A stretch of 64,000 bases of DNA from Pseudovibrio sp. Alg231-02 (GCF_900143565.1 NZ_FREX01000001.1:1131068-1195067), one strand, 5' to 3'. Counted from the first letter of the stretch, positions 35,557-44,770 are shown. Translations and numbers: made by a program. Notes: generated from the letters alone by a model not told the origin.

Positions 35557-37053
35557 CTAAAAGCGTGGAATATCCGGGAATGGCAGTTGGCCCTGATGAA
35601 CGTGCATAAAGCCGAGTTCTGCACAACGGTGCAGGACCGGGAACATCTTGCCCGGATTGAGAAGCTGCTTTTCATCAAACGCACACTTCACGCGTTGCTG
35701 CTGTTTCAGGTCATCCTCAGAGTACATTTCCGGCATGAGATCGCGTTTCTCAATGCCGACACCATGTTCCCCTGTGAGGACGCCGCCTACTTTTACGCAA
35801 AGACGCAGGATGTCTGCGCCAAAGGCTTCTGCTGCGGCCAGTTCGCCCGGTTTGTTGGCGTCATAAAGGATGAGTGGATGCAAGTTTCCATCACCTGCGT
35901 GAAACACGTTAGCGACACGTAATCCGTGTTTTTCGCTCAGCTCCTGCATTTCCTGCAGGACTTGTGGCAGAGCTGCGCGCGGAATGGTGCCATCCATGCA
36001 CAAATAGTCAGGCGAGATGCGGCCTACCGCCGGGAAGGCAGCCTTACGCCCTGCCCAGAATGTATTGCGTTCTTCTTCTGACTGAGAGACGCGCAAGTAA
36101 GATGAGCCGTTCTTTTCTGCAATTGCGCTGACGCGCTTAAGCAAATCATCGACTTCAGCTTCAGGGCCGTCCAGTTCCACGATCATGAGGGCGTCAACAT
36201 CCAACGGATATCCGGCATGTACGAAGTCCTCGGCAGCATCAATTGCGAGCTTGTCCATGAGCTCCATGCCACCGGGGATGATACCCGCTCCGATGATTTC
36301 AGCCACGCACTTGCCAGCTTCCTCTGAGGTTGGGAAGCCGATGAGTGCTGCACGGGCTGTTTCCGGTTTTTGTAGAACGCGGACAGTGACTTCAGTGACA
36401 ACTGCGAGCAATCCTTCGGAGCCTGTGAGCAGGGCCATCAAGTCGTAGGCCTCAGAATCCAGATGTTTGCCGCCGAGGCGGATCACCTCTCCGGTGATAA
36501 GGACAATTTCCAGTCCCAACAGGTTGTTGGTGGTCAAACCGTATTTGAGGGAGTGCACGCCGCCTGAGTTTTCAGCGATATTACCGCCAATGGAACAGGC
36601 GATTTGGGAGGACGGATCAGGAGCATAATAGAAGCCATCCTGCTGTACAGCCGTCGTAATCCCCAGGTTGGTTACACCCGGCTGGGTCACAACGGCCCGG
36701 TTTTCCAGATCTATTTCCAAAATCCGATTAAATTTCATCATGGACAGCAAAACGCCGTCTTCCAACGGCAATGCACCGCCAGATAGGGAAGTTCCGGCAC
36801 CACGAGGCACCACTTTTACATCATTGTCATAGCAGTACTTGAGCACTTGCGAGACCTGATCTACGGTCTCAGGCAAGACCACCACAAGCGGCAGCTGGCG
36901 GTATGCCGTCAAGGCATCCGTCTCATAGGGACGCATCTCGATCTCATCGCAGATAACACCTTCTCCACGCACGATTTTTTGCAAATCAGCGACGATTTTG
37001 GAGCGCTTTTTTAGTGTTTCCTGTGACGGTTTTGGCATCGCGATCGCTGCCAT
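35557..37053 (-). CDS. glcD: Glycolate oxidase catalytic subunit
   Basis: The 498-residue FAD-linked oxidase is a full-length GlcD: the FAD-binding VVPRGAGTSLSGGALP, CSIGGNIAENSGGVHSLKYG, TGSEGLLAVVTEVTVR, the substrate-side NVFHAGDGNLHPLI and TGEHGVGIEKRDLM. It oxidises glycolate to glyoxylate and opens the operon with glcE and glcF. The start has AGGAGGGAGG upstream. The C-terminal 25 residues after NPGKMFP are longer than in many homologues. No glcC-type regulator or malate synthase is adjacent. Confidence 0.97.
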   Translation of the reverse strand: MAAIAMPKPSQETLKKRSKIVADLQKIVRGEGVICDEIEMRPYETDALTAYRQLPLVVVLPETVDQVSQVLKYCYDNDVKVVPRGAGTSLSGGALPLEDGVLLSMMKFNRILEIDLENRAVVTQPGVTNLGITTAVQQDGFYYAPDPSSQIACSIGGNIAENSGGVHSLKYGLTTNNLLGLEIVLITGEVIRLGGKHLDSEAYDLMALLTGSEGLLAVVTEVTVRVLQKPETARAALIGFPTSEEAGKCVAEIIGAGIIPGGMELMDKLAIDAAEDFVHAGYPLDVDALMIVELDGPEAEVDDLLKRVSAIAEKNGSSYLRVSQSEEERNTFWAGRKAAFPAVGRISPDYLCMDGTIPRAALPQVLQEMQELSEKHGLRVANVFHAGDGNLHPLILYDANKPGELAAAEAFGADILRLCVKVGGVLTGEHGVGIEKRDLMPEMYSEDDLKQQQRVKCAFDEKQLLNPGKMFPVLHRCAELGFMHVHQGQLPFPDIPRF

Positions 37054-37393
37054 CAGGCCTCCCTCCTGAGTTGTAATTTGAAACTATATTTCCAAGCCAC
37101 CAACCCAACCGTACTTACTGAATATAATAGATGAGACTCTCATAATTTTTGCAAAGATAAAAGCCGCATTAAGTCTATTGTCGCCCACAAAACAACAGCT
37201 TCAGATTTTAGTGAGTTTGACTCAAAGCAAGTTATTTTCAGTCGTTTATGCTTATGATCAATTCCGTCCGCGACAATATGCCGTAACAATATATACGAAG
37301 GTAACGTCGAATCTGTGGGAACTACCCCATGAGTTAGACTATGTTGTTCTCTATTCGCGGTTATCTCTTAGGATATAGTGGGAAGGATAAAAT
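37054..37393. other. Divergent promoter region glcD / cytochrome c
   Basis: About 340 AT-rich bases between divergent genes. No coding potential or strong dyad is visible; it must carry both promoters, but I could not fix the hexamers by eye. Confidence 0.4.
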
Positions 37394-37792
37394 ATGAAGC
37401 AGTTTGGCGTCGTTGCAGCGCTTGCATTGCTGTTGAGTTCCGGTGCGGCATTCGCTGAAGGCGATGTTGCTAAGGGCGCAAAAGTTTTCAAAAAATGTAA
37501 GGCTTGTCATGCTGTTGGTGAAAAAGCCAAGAACAAGGTAGGTCCACAGCTCAACGGTATCGTTGGCACAGGCTGGGGTGAAGTCGAAGGCTACAAGTAT
37601 TCCAAGCCTCTTCTGGCAGGTAAAGAAGAAGGTAAAGCTTGGGACGAAGCTACTCTTGACGCATACCTTACAAAACCGAAGAAAGTTATCCCGAAAGGTA
37701 AGATGGCTTTCGCTGGTCTTAAGAAAGAAAAGCAGCGTCAGGACGTTATCGCGTACCTCGCTCAGTTCAATAAAGACGGCTCCAAGAAATAA
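37394..37792 (+). CDS. Class I cytochrome c (c2-like), periplasmic
   Basis: The 132-residue protein has a signal peptide ending AAFA. The mature domain has the haem attachment motif CKACH, VGPQLNGIVG, and a late Met ligand candidate in PKGKMAFAGLKK. This is the mitochondrial/c2 class used to carry electrons between bc1 complex and terminal oxidases in the periplasm. It is lysine-rich, as expected for docking on acidic partners. Highly biased codon use suggests abundance. It is monocistronic with a strong terminator. Confidence 0.95.
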   Translation: MKQFGVVAALALLLSSGAAFAEGDVAKGAKVFKKCKACHAVGEKAKNKVGPQLNGIVGTGWGEVEGYKYSKPLLAGKEEGKAWDEATLDAYLTKPKKVIPKGKMAFAGLKKEKQRQDVIAYLAQFNKDGSKK

Positions 37793-37816
37793 TTGGATTC
37801 CAGAGATTCTAAAGAT

Positions 37817-37846
37817 CGGGGGTCGCAGTTCTGCGGCCCTTTTTTA
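37817..37846 (+). terminator. Cytochrome c gene terminator
   Basis: GGGGGTCGCAG, loop TT, CTGCGGCCCT followed by TTTTT. The stem has one G-T pair. Confidence 0.85.
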
Positions 37847-37857
37847 TTGGCGTGCGT

Positions 37858-38304
37858 TCAGACCTCTGCCTTGCGCACCATCTTGTTTGCAAGGATCGGG
37901 ATGCCGTTGTAATCAGTCAGAAACTCGCTGGTAATGACAAAACCAAATTGCTCATAGAGCCGCTTGGCCGGCAGGTTGGATTTAGCGACATAGAGAGTTG
38001 CCTCCCCCTCAGCCCTCTCCAGCATGTGTTGCATGAGCGTTCTACCGATGCCCTTGCCTCTGCCTTGCGGGTGGACGAACAATGACCTGAGATCAGCTCC
38101 ATCCTGAGCTGCATAAGCCAGTATTCTCTCTTCGTCATAAACTGAGATTTGCGACGTGATTAGACTCGTGTACCGCTTGCGGTCCTGATCAAGCGGGAGT
38201 AATTCAAACTGCTTATCTTCATAGGCAAACTCATCAAGTTTGGACTTCGCGTAAATATCTAGTACAGCTGGAAGGTCCGCGTCCCGATACGGTCTGATCA
38301 TCAT
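37858..38304 (-). CDS. GNAT-family acetyltransferase
   Basis: The 148-residue single GNAT domain shows IRPYRDADLPAVLDIY at the N-terminus, LRSLFVHPQGRGKGIGRTLM with the acetyl-CoA loop, and the C-terminal NLPAKRLYEQFGF motif. The substrate is unknown. Two adjacent ATG codons (38304, 38301) could both start. It is convergent with the cytochrome c gene. Confidence 0.9.
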   Translation of the reverse strand: MMIRPYRDADLPAVLDIYAKSKLDEFAYEDKQFELLPLDQDRKRYTSLITSQISVYDEERILAYAAQDGADLRSLFVHPQGRGKGIGRTLMQHMLERAEGEATLYVAKSNLPAKRLYEQFGFVITSEFLTDYNGIPILANKMVRKAEV

Positions 38305-38440
38305 TCAACTCTTTCTAAATATATATGTTTTTCGATTCCCTCATCTTTTGATGGCAGGCAATTGAGGTAACTTTGTGCACCTGCTTTTGATTGTAGTTTA
38401 GTACAGTCCAATTGCAGAATAAAACTCGGTCATTTCATGT

Positions 38441-38470
38441 AAAAAGGGATGCATGAAGCACCCCTTTTTT
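38441..38470. terminator. Terminator, usable in both directions
   Basis: AAAAAGGG..TGC, loop ATGAA, GCA..CCCTTTTT with one internal A/C mismatch and T-runs on both strands. It lies downstream of the nitroreductase gene on the minus strand. Confidence 0.8.
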
Positions 38471-38490
38471 GGCGTTAAATACAGAGCTGA

Positions 38491-39153
38491 TTAAGCCAGT
38501 TCTGTGAAGATTTCGCCTTCCGGGAGGCGGGATTTTGGGAGGGCGGCGTTGAAGTCGCTTTCGTGACGGTGGCCGAGGGCAATCAGAGCAACTGCGCGGT
38601 AGCCTTTTTCCTGAAGGCCAAACTCTTCGTTAAGCGCGTCAACGTCTACGCCCTCAATCGGCACAGCATCAATGCCCAGCGCGCCTGCGCCCAGAAGAAT
38701 GGTTCCCATATTGAGGTAGACCTGTTTTTCCATCCAATGGTCAGCGTCTTTGAGCTGGTCACGGTGAATACCTACAAAGGTGGCACGGCCTGCTTTGACT
38801 GTCTCTTTTACAGCTGGGTCAGCGAAGCGTTTGTCTTGTTCTTCTGCTTCCAGCAAACGGTCCAGATACTCATCAGAGATGTCCGTTCTGACGCAAAAGA
38901 CGACGACGTGGGAGGAGTTGAGCACCTTACCGTTGTTGAAGGAGAACATGCCCTGCGTACCCTTTGAAACGCGCTCACGTCCTTCTGGGGTGTCTGCAAT
39001 GATAAAGTGCCAAGGTTGTGAGTTCACACTTGATGGGCTGAAGCGAAGCAGGGATTTAATATGATCAAACTGCTCTGCGGAAATCTGCTTTGATGGATCA
39101 AATTCCTTTGTGGAATAGCGGCTCAGCGCGACGTCTTTCAGGTTCATGCTCAT
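38491..39153 (-). CDS. NfsB-like NAD(P)H nitroreductase
   Basis: The 220-residue flavoprotein of the nitroreductase family matches the NfsB/NfnB subgroup: RYSTKEFD with the FMN phosphate site, LRFSPSSVNSQPWHFIIA, MEKQVYLNMGTILLGAGALGIDAVPIEG and ALGHR near the C-terminus. It is an FMN-dependent, oxygen-insensitive reducer of nitro compounds or quinones, cytoplasmic and dimeric. MSMN offers a second ATG at 39147. It is single-gene with a strong terminator. The symbol nfsB is likely but left blank because family members differ in substrate. Confidence 0.9.
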   Translation of the reverse strand: MSMNLKDVALSRYSTKEFDPSKQISAEQFDHIKSLLRFSPSSVNSQPWHFIIADTPEGRERVSKGTQGMFSFNNGKVLNSSHVVVFCVRTDISDEYLDRLLEAEEQDKRFADPAVKETVKAGRATFVGIHRDQLKDADHWMEKQVYLNMGTILLGAGALGIDAVPIEGVDVDALNEEFGLQEKGYRAVALIALGHRHESDFNAALPKSRLPEGEIFTELA

Positions 39154-39341
39154 TTTCCAGTTTCTTATTTTAAGTGATGTTCTGACCGGAAGATAACCAT
39201 TAGTTTTTTCTTAGCAAGTACGCACAGAAAATGCACATAGGCACAAAATGTATACTTTAAGCTCCGTACCCGACATCTGATAAAGTAATTCCACTTAGCC
39301 GAGGCGCTATCTACCTCCTATCAAGATCAAAAGCGTGGATA

Positions 39342-40118
39342 TTATTCTGATTGCGCAAAGCATCGAATGAAGTCTACTTCCATCCAGGCATCTTGTTCTG
39401 GTGTCTTTGGGCCACTGTGAGGGAACTCATAAAAGTTCAACATGAGCTGCATCGGATAATTTGGAGATTGAGAGGTTGTTGTAACCAGTTCGCCATCAGC
39501 GAAGAAATCAATCTGACTTGGAGACCAGTCCATCGAATAGACGTGCCAGTCAGTAACATCCAAGGGTAAAATGCTGTCGTCAAATTCATCTTTGAGGAGA
39601 GGATCGTTAATACGTTTTATTCCACGCCCGACTTGAGCTTCATTTGCAGTCGCACTCCTGCCAAAAATCTCAAAAACCGTAATTTCTCCAGAATGATCGG
39701 GCTGATCTTCAAAACCGATCAGCCAAAGCGCTGCTAAATTCCATGGTTTTAATTTTGCACGAACACGTATGTCCAGCCTACAATATTGCGGTAAGAACAA
39801 CTGCATTTCAGGAACCTCAGACTTTACAGTTAGCCCATCACGGAACCTGTGTTGCCCATGAGGGCTATTGAGGGGGCCTGCGAAATGCCCAGTCTGGATT
39901 CCCGATACCTTGTTTTTTCCATCAAATTCTGGCGACCAGCATTGCTGATTTTCAGAGATGAACAAACGAAGCTTTTTGTCCCTTATCTCATAACTCGCCG
40001 CAGATAACTCCAAGGAGCTCCAGTGAGGGAGGTAGTTGGGCAACCATTTGTTTATATCGAGAGCAGGACCATCAAAATTATCTTCAAAGATAAGCTTAGA
40101 GTTCGACTGGAGGACCAT
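39342..40118 (-). CDS. GH16-fold (laminarinase/kappa-carrageenase-like) protein with altered catalytic motif
   Basis: The 258 residues resemble the concanavalin-like GH16 jelly roll: FEDNFDGPALDINKW start, RLDIRVRAKLKPWNLAALWLIGF, the catalytic-strand SGEITVFEIFG (Glu145, Thr147, Glu150), and WHVYSMDWSPSQIDFFADGELV. Active GH16 enzymes read ExDxxE at this strand; here the middle Asp is Thr. No signal peptide is visible, so the protein appears cytoplasmic, which is also unusual for GH16. It could be a lectin-like or modified enzyme. It stands alone. Confidence 0.75.
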   Translation of the reverse strand: MVLQSNSKLIFEDNFDGPALDINKWLPNYLPHWSSLELSAASYEIRDKKLRLFISENQQCWSPEFDGKNKVSGIQTGHFAGPLNSPHGQHRFRDGLTVKSEVPEMQLFLPQYCRLDIRVRAKLKPWNLAALWLIGFEDQPDHSGEITVFEIFGRSATANEAQVGRGIKRINDPLLKDEFDDSILPLDVTDWHVYSMDWSPSQIDFFADGELVTTTSQSPNYPMQLMLNFYEFPHSGPKTPEQDAWMEVDFIRCFAQSE

Positions 40119-40333
40119 TCAGATGCCTTCACATAATGAATAATTGAAATTGCTGATGCTAAATTGTGGCCTTTGAACTTACCCGACGTGCCATACTGCT
40201 GATAGTAAATTTAGGGTGGTTTCCTCAAACCTGAGCAATCCTTTTATGCATTGAAGTCCCCTTTGAATTGTGGCAGGCAGGTTCTAGCGATTTCATTTAT
40301 GCATTGCTCAGAAACAGCAGGACTTCTCCTCTT

Positions 40334-41149
40334 ATGGCCCGACCAAGACGCCCCAAATACAAGAAGGATGCCCGGGTCGGATTGTTTGTTTCCTGCACTA
40401 CCAATCTCTTTCGCCCGTCTCTCATAAAAGCTGCAGTTCATTTGCTGGAAAGAGCCGGTTATGAGGTTGAAGCGCCCAGCATTCAGAGTTGTTGCGGGCT
40501 TGTGTCGCTTCGTTCTAATGAACTTGATGATGCACGGGATTTGGCGAAGGAGGTGATTTCTCAGTTTGGTCATTACGACTATGTGGCTGTGCTTTCTCCT
40601 TTTTGTGCCAAGGTGTTTGAACGGGCCTACGCGCCGCTGCTTTCTGAGCAGTCTGAAGAACTCACGAAGATCACCGCCAAGTTTACGCGTAAGTGTTTTG
40701 AAGTCTCTGATCTGTTGCTGGCTGCGCCAGAGTTTGGGCAGAGCTTGCAAGGCTTTGCAGGAAAGGTCGCGTTTCTGGATGTGTCAGACGCGCCAAATCT
40801 GTTTGGCAGTCAGGTGGCTTCCCGCACTCTGCTGGGTCAGATGGAGCAAGTGGGCGTTGTTGACCTGCCGCAGATCTGCGCTTCCCAGGTCAAAGGCGCT
40901 CCAGAGGGAACGATCTCCCCTGAACTGGGTCCAGGTGATCTGAGCGGTTTGCTACATGCGGTGCGCTCCTGTGGAGCTGGCACGCTTGTCTCGACAGATC
41001 TGGCGCTCCTGATGGAGCTTTCCACGCATTTACGCCGCTATGGGTCTGCCATTGAGCTCAGGCCGGTTTTGGAGGTTCTGGCAGGTGATACTCAGTCCAT
41101 GCCGATTGGCTTGAGTGCTCGTGTGATGGCAGGTCAGTCCATCCTCTGA
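40334..41149 (+). CDS. LutA/YkgE-like protein with a single CCG motif
   Basis: The 271-residue protein aligns with lactate-utilisation Fe-S protein LutA: VGLFVSCTTNLFRPSLIKAAVHLLERAGYEVE, QSCCGLVSLRSNELDDARDLAKEVI, and VAVLSPFCAKVFERAY. In LutA a second cysteine cluster (CH...CCGFGG) follows; here the matching region reads DVSDAPNLFG and PQICASQVKGAP, so that cluster is lost. No lutB or lutC neighbours are present. ATG 40334 begins a basic N-terminus. The role is unknown; Fe-S binding is doubtful. Confidence 0.7.
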   Translation: MARPRRPKYKKDARVGLFVSCTTNLFRPSLIKAAVHLLERAGYEVEAPSIQSCCGLVSLRSNELDDARDLAKEVISQFGHYDYVAVLSPFCAKVFERAYAPLLSEQSEELTKITAKFTRKCFEVSDLLLAAPEFGQSLQGFAGKVAFLDVSDAPNLFGSQVASRTLLGQMEQVGVVDLPQICASQVKGAPEGTISPELGPGDLSGLLHAVRSCGAGTLVSTDLALLMELSTHLRRYGSAIELRPVLEVLAGDTQSMPIGLSARVMAGQSIL

Positions 41150-41427
41150 TTCCCTAGGTCGTCACCGAACCTTGCGCAGGGATTGTGGTTCCCGGTGCTG
41201 CTTGTGAAAAACACAAATTCTGCATGACGGGAATTACTGCTTAAGGCCAGTGATTTGCCTCTTAAATCCATTAAATTCCTCAGAATGCCCTTACAAATGT
41301 TGTAGTTCTGCGTATTGCTGAGTAGTGTGCGCGGCAACTGGCCAAGGCCATGGTCCGGCTTTGTTGCCAGTTCACAGTGTGAGGCACTTTGTCTCTCCTA
41401 TCTGCTGTTACACAGGAGCCTATAAAA

Positions 41428-42498
41428 ATGGGAAAGCTCAAGCCGGGCGTCATCTTTGGTGAAGACTATAAAACCCTGATTGAAGCATGCCGCGAAGGTA
41501 AGTTCGCCTTGCCTGCGGTCAACGTTGTTGGAACGGACTCCATCAACGCAGTTCTTGAAGCAGCAGCTGCAAACAATACAGATATTATCGTTCAGCTCTC
41601 CAACGGTGGTGCGCAGTTCTATGCCGGTAAAGGCATCAAGGACAGCTTCCAGGCAAAAGTGCTTGGGGCAGTTGCTGCAGCTCAGCACGTGCACCTTCTG
41701 GCAGAGTATTACGGTGTTGGCGTTGTGTTGCACACCGACCATGCAGACAAGAGCCTGATCCCTTGGCTGGAAGAGCTCATCAAACACGGTGAGGCATTCT
41801 ACAAGGCAAATGGCAAGCCACTGTTCTCCTCTCACATGCTGGATCTTTCTGCAGAAGACATCGAGTTTAACCTGTCTGAAAGCGAACGCCTGCTGAAGAT
41901 GATGGCTCCGCTGGAAATGAGCCTTGAGATTGAGCTGGGCGTGACTGGTGGCGAAGAAGACGGTATCGGCTCTGATGATGACATCGGTGCAGACAATCCG
42001 AAGCTCTACACCCAGCCTGAAGACGTTCTGCAGGCTTATGACCGTCTGAACCCGCTTGGCCATTTCTCCGTTGCTGCGTCCTTCGGTAACGTGCACGGCG
42101 TTTACAAGCCGGGCAACGTGAAGCTGCGCCCTGAAATTCTGCGTGAAAGCCAGAAGCTGGTCAGCGAAACTCACAGCCTTGGTGCAAACCCGCTGGCGCT
42201 TGTGTTCCACGGTGGATCCGGTTCTGAAAAGTCCAAGATCACAGAGAGCCTGAACTACGGCGTGTTCAAAATGAACATCGACACCGACACACAGTTCGCC
42301 TTCTCTGAAAAGGTTGGTGCGTATGTGGAAGCAAACGCAAATGCTTTCAAATACCAGATCGACCCGGAAACTGGTGCTCCAACGAAGAAGGCTTACGACC
42401 CACGCAAATGGCTGCGTGAAGGTGAGCTGGGCATTGTTGAACGCCTGAAAGAAGCTTGCGAAGACCTGAATTGCGTTGGCAAGAGCCTCTGCCAGTAA
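41428..42498 (+). CDS. fbaA: Class II fructose-bisphosphate aldolase
   Basis: The 356-residue zinc aldolase of the Escherichia coli FbaA type (class IIA) has PAVNVVGTDSINAVLEAA, the zinc-ligand VVLHTDHADKSLIPWL, LEIELGVTGGEEDG, FGNVHGVYKPGNVKL with a second His, and LVFHGGSGSEKSKI. It cleaves fructose-1,6-bisphosphate in glycolysis or condenses trioses in gluconeogenesis. ATG 41428 has AGGAG nine bases upstream; the extension to 41389 is not needed. It is monocistronic with a terminator. Confidence 0.97.
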   Translation: MGKLKPGVIFGEDYKTLIEACREGKFALPAVNVVGTDSINAVLEAAAANNTDIIVQLSNGGAQFYAGKGIKDSFQAKVLGAVAAAQHVHLLAEYYGVGVVLHTDHADKSLIPWLEELIKHGEAFYKANGKPLFSSHMLDLSAEDIEFNLSESERLLKMMAPLEMSLEIELGVTGGEEDGIGSDDDIGADNPKLYTQPEDVLQAYDRLNPLGHFSVAASFGNVHGVYKPGNVKLRPEILRESQKLVSETHSLGANPLALVFHGGSGSEKSKITESLNYGVFKMNIDTDTQFAFSEKVGAYVEANANAFKYQIDPETGAPTKKAYDPRKWLREGELGIVERLKEACEDLNCVGKSLCQ

Positions 42499-42524
42499 GC
42501 TGACTAGATTTTATAAGATTGAAG

Positions 42525-42555
42525 AGCCCGGTGCAGACGCGTCGGGCTTTTTATA
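42525..42555 (+). terminator. fbaA terminator
   Basis: AGCCCG and CGGGCT with partly paired inner bases, then TTTTTAT. Confidence 0.85.
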
Positions 42556-42645
42556 TTTCAACTAAAAGTTTAAGTTAAGCAAAGCTACATTTAGGGATAT
42601 TTAACCTCAAACTAGCACGATATCCTTGTTTTTTAGGGGTTAATA

Positions 42646-43149
42646 ATGCGCATTCTTTTGTTTCCTTTGATCGCTCTGCTTATTTCAGGTTGTGTTGCGA
42701 CAAAGCCTCATGGTTATCAGCCGAATGTTACAGTCAACACTTATGGCGCTCAGTTATATCTGAATACCAGAAAAGCTCCTCAGTTTCGGGTGACAGGCTG
42801 GTCAGAAGCTCCTCTGAGAGAGTTCAGCATGGCAATTAACTATTATGCTGCTGAAGCTGCGTTGGACGAAGGGTACTCTCATTTTGTACTGCTTGACCAT
42901 AAAAGGACACAGAAGGGTTCTGGCCATTACATAAAGGCGAAATTCCTTGGATTGAAGAGAGCTGGAACGCACAAAGGTAAGCGCGCCTTGAATGCCAAAC
43001 AGTTACTTAGACAGCTTCACGCGCAGGCGAATATCAAACAAGTTGGTCCCAGAAATAAATTTAGCATGTCTCAACCAACGCCAACCGAAGCTATTATCGT
43101 TGGTGGTATTGTTGATATCGCTGTGGCAGCCATTATCGCAGCTAATTGA
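42646..43149 (+). CDS. Putative lipoprotein
   Basis: The 167-residue protein has a signal peptide and lipobox LISGC (Cys16), suggesting outer-membrane anchoring. The middle part (VTGWSEAPL, INYYAAEAALDEGYSHFVLLDHK) resembles Caulobacter CC0125/CC1285-type lipoproteins, where an alpha-helix with an AAE motif precedes a GYxxF strand. The C-terminus has a hydrophobic segment (IIVGGIVDIAVAAIIAAN). The function is unknown; the family suggestion is tentative. Confidence 0.7.
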   Translation: MRILLFPLIALLISGCVATKPHGYQPNVTVNTYGAQLYLNTRKAPQFRVTGWSEAPLREFSMAINYYAAEAALDEGYSHFVLLDHKRTQKGSGHYIKAKFLGLKRAGTHKGKRALNAKQLLRQLHAQANIKQVGPRNKFSMSQPTPTEAIIVGGIVDIAVAAIIAAN

Positions 43150-43222
43150 TAAGCTGTTCGATGGGACGTTATTGATATCTGTACCGGAGCAAGCCGCACT
43201 TACACAGCTTGCTCCTCACTAA

Positions 43223-44770
43223 CTAAGCTGTCGTACTCTCGCCGTCCAAGAAAAGGATCGGAACGCCCAGGCTTTTGGCGACTTTTTCTGCGTGCTTCAT
43301 GAAGAGTTCGTATTTTTCTTCTTTCGACAAGGCTTCCTTGCCATTGAATTTCTGCACCGCAACGGTATCCGGAGACGGCTCTGAATCGATCATGAAGATC
43401 CCCTGAATCTTGAGAGGAGCCGTTGCGTCCACGCCTTCCTTATGTTGAACGCCTTCCTTCGTTGAAATTATTACTTCATTGTGCTGATGGTAGGTGTTCT
43501 CCATCAGGTCATCAACGGGTTGCTGCCTTTTGTCGTAATCAAATTTGCCAAGATGGTTCTTGAGATATCCGTTTCGCACGTGGTCCGGTACATCAAGAAG
43601 CTTTTCGTTTTGCTCCTGCGTGACGTTGACCATATGTTCTTTTCGGTCTGCGCGCCCAATATTCAGGTCACTCATGATATCGTCCGGGCTGGAAACCAGC
43701 ACATTCTGAGGCGGAACATCTAAAATCACACCAAATGCACCGTAGGCGAAGCACTTCTCATCCGTCACAACAGATGTGCAGATTGTGTCCCACCCCTTCA
43801 TGGTGTCATTCGCATCAGAGGCAAAGCAGCCTGTTTGGTTGATGAGGTTTTCCATCGAACCTGTATGGACAACAAACTTGAACGGAGCAGAAGCTCCCCC
43901 GCGCTTTTGCAAGTCCTTTCTGGCAGACGGGTCGGTGAAGTTCTCTTTTTTCCAAGACTGGATAAAGACCTTAGTTTTCTCTGTTGCTTCGGGCCTGACA
44001 AGTTCCACGTTGGGGTCTTCAGGTTGTTTGCGATGGAATGCAGCAGCGATCTTATCCCGCTTGGATGTGTGCGGCGTTTCGCTGGCTCCGAACCCGCTGA
44101 CAGCAGGCAGGGTTTGCAGCCAGTCCACTTCCTTTTGATAGTTTTGAAGAGTTTTATGGAGGCTTTTCAGGAGCTTGTTCGCCGCATCAACTTGGAAATT
44201 TTCGCAGGACGTTTCTGCTTCTCGAAGTAAGCTTCTTGCTTCCTGATCTATTCCGATAAACTTCTTGTGCTTTTTGCTCGGTATCTTCTTAGCAATGGCA
44301 AGACTGTCTACGATTGGAATTTCAGCGGCCAATCGCTCATAATCCTCCCTGATCCATGGGATCTGCCCTTCTAACGCCGTATGGTTGGATTTGGCCACGG
44401 CAATAAGCTGCTCCATGGATGCAATATTTTCTTTGATCTTGGCAATTTTCGCATTCGCACTTTGTGCTTTGCGACCTTTAAGGTCCTTCTTAGCACTCGC
44501 AACAACTGAGCGAGCAGATTGGCCAGCTTTTTTGAAAGGAGCAAAAATAACGCTTTGGTTTTTAACCAGATTGTTGTTTGCAAAAAGCTCATCAGTTGAC
44601 CTTTCCAGAGCGGCTAACGTCTCCCAAGGGTCCTCTATACTGCTTACATTTGCTGCTTGCTGTTGCTCATTTCCGGGATCGCCCCCCTCTTCCGCAAAGT
44701 TCAGGTTAAGATGGCGCGCCATGTCACTGGCCCATTTGTGCTCTTGTTTGTTCAACGTTTGCGGGGACAT
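43223..44770 (-). CDS. Large cytoplasmic protein of unknown function, possible ADP-ribosyltransferase-like C-terminus
   Basis: The 515 residues lack a signal peptide or membrane segment. Residues about 75-225 are charged and helical, with probable coiled coils and repeats of Lys/Glu. The C-terminal 220 residues contain FKFVVHTGSMENLINQTG (His302), CTSVVTDEKCFAYGAFGVILDVP, and YHQHNEVIIS (Glu432). A His-first strand, an aromatic middle and a late Asn-Glu-Val strand recall the H-Y-E order of some ADP-ribosyltransferase effectors, but the match is weak and by eye only. It stands alone between a lipoprotein and a phosphatase gene. Function otherwise not recognised. Confidence 0.75.
   Translation of the reverse strand: MSPQTLNKQEHKWASDMARHLNLNFAEEGGDPGNEQQQAANVSSIEDPWETLAALERSTDELFANNNLVKNQSVIFAPFKKAGQSARSVVASAKKDLKGRKAQSANAKIAKIKENIASMEQLIAVAKSNHTALEGQIPWIREDYERLAAEIPIVDSLAIAKKIPSKKHKKFIGIDQEARSLLREAETSCENFQVDAANKLLKSLHKTLQNYQKEVDWLQTLPAVSGFGASETPHTSKRDKIAAAFHRKQPEDPNVELVRPEATEKTKVFIQSWKKENFTDPSARKDLQKRGGASAPFKFVVHTGSMENLINQTGCFASDANDTMKGWDTICTSVVTDEKCFAYGAFGVILDVPPQNVLVSSPDDIMSDLNIGRADRKEHMVNVTQEQNEKLLDVPDHVRNGYLKNHLGKFDYDKRQQPVDDLMENTYHQHNEVIISTKEGVQHKEGVDATAPLKIQGIFMIDSEPSPDTVAVQKFNGKEALSKEEKYELFMKHAEKVAKSLGVPILFLDGESTTA

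Noticed and set aside
33008-37053. Lactate or FAD-linked oxidase operon other than glycolate oxidase
   Set aside because: The three-subunit order and the two ferredoxin plus two CCG motifs fit GlcDEF specifically.
41398-42210. 270-codon minus-strand frame inside fbaA
   Set aside because: Antisense shadow of a certain, highly expressed gene.
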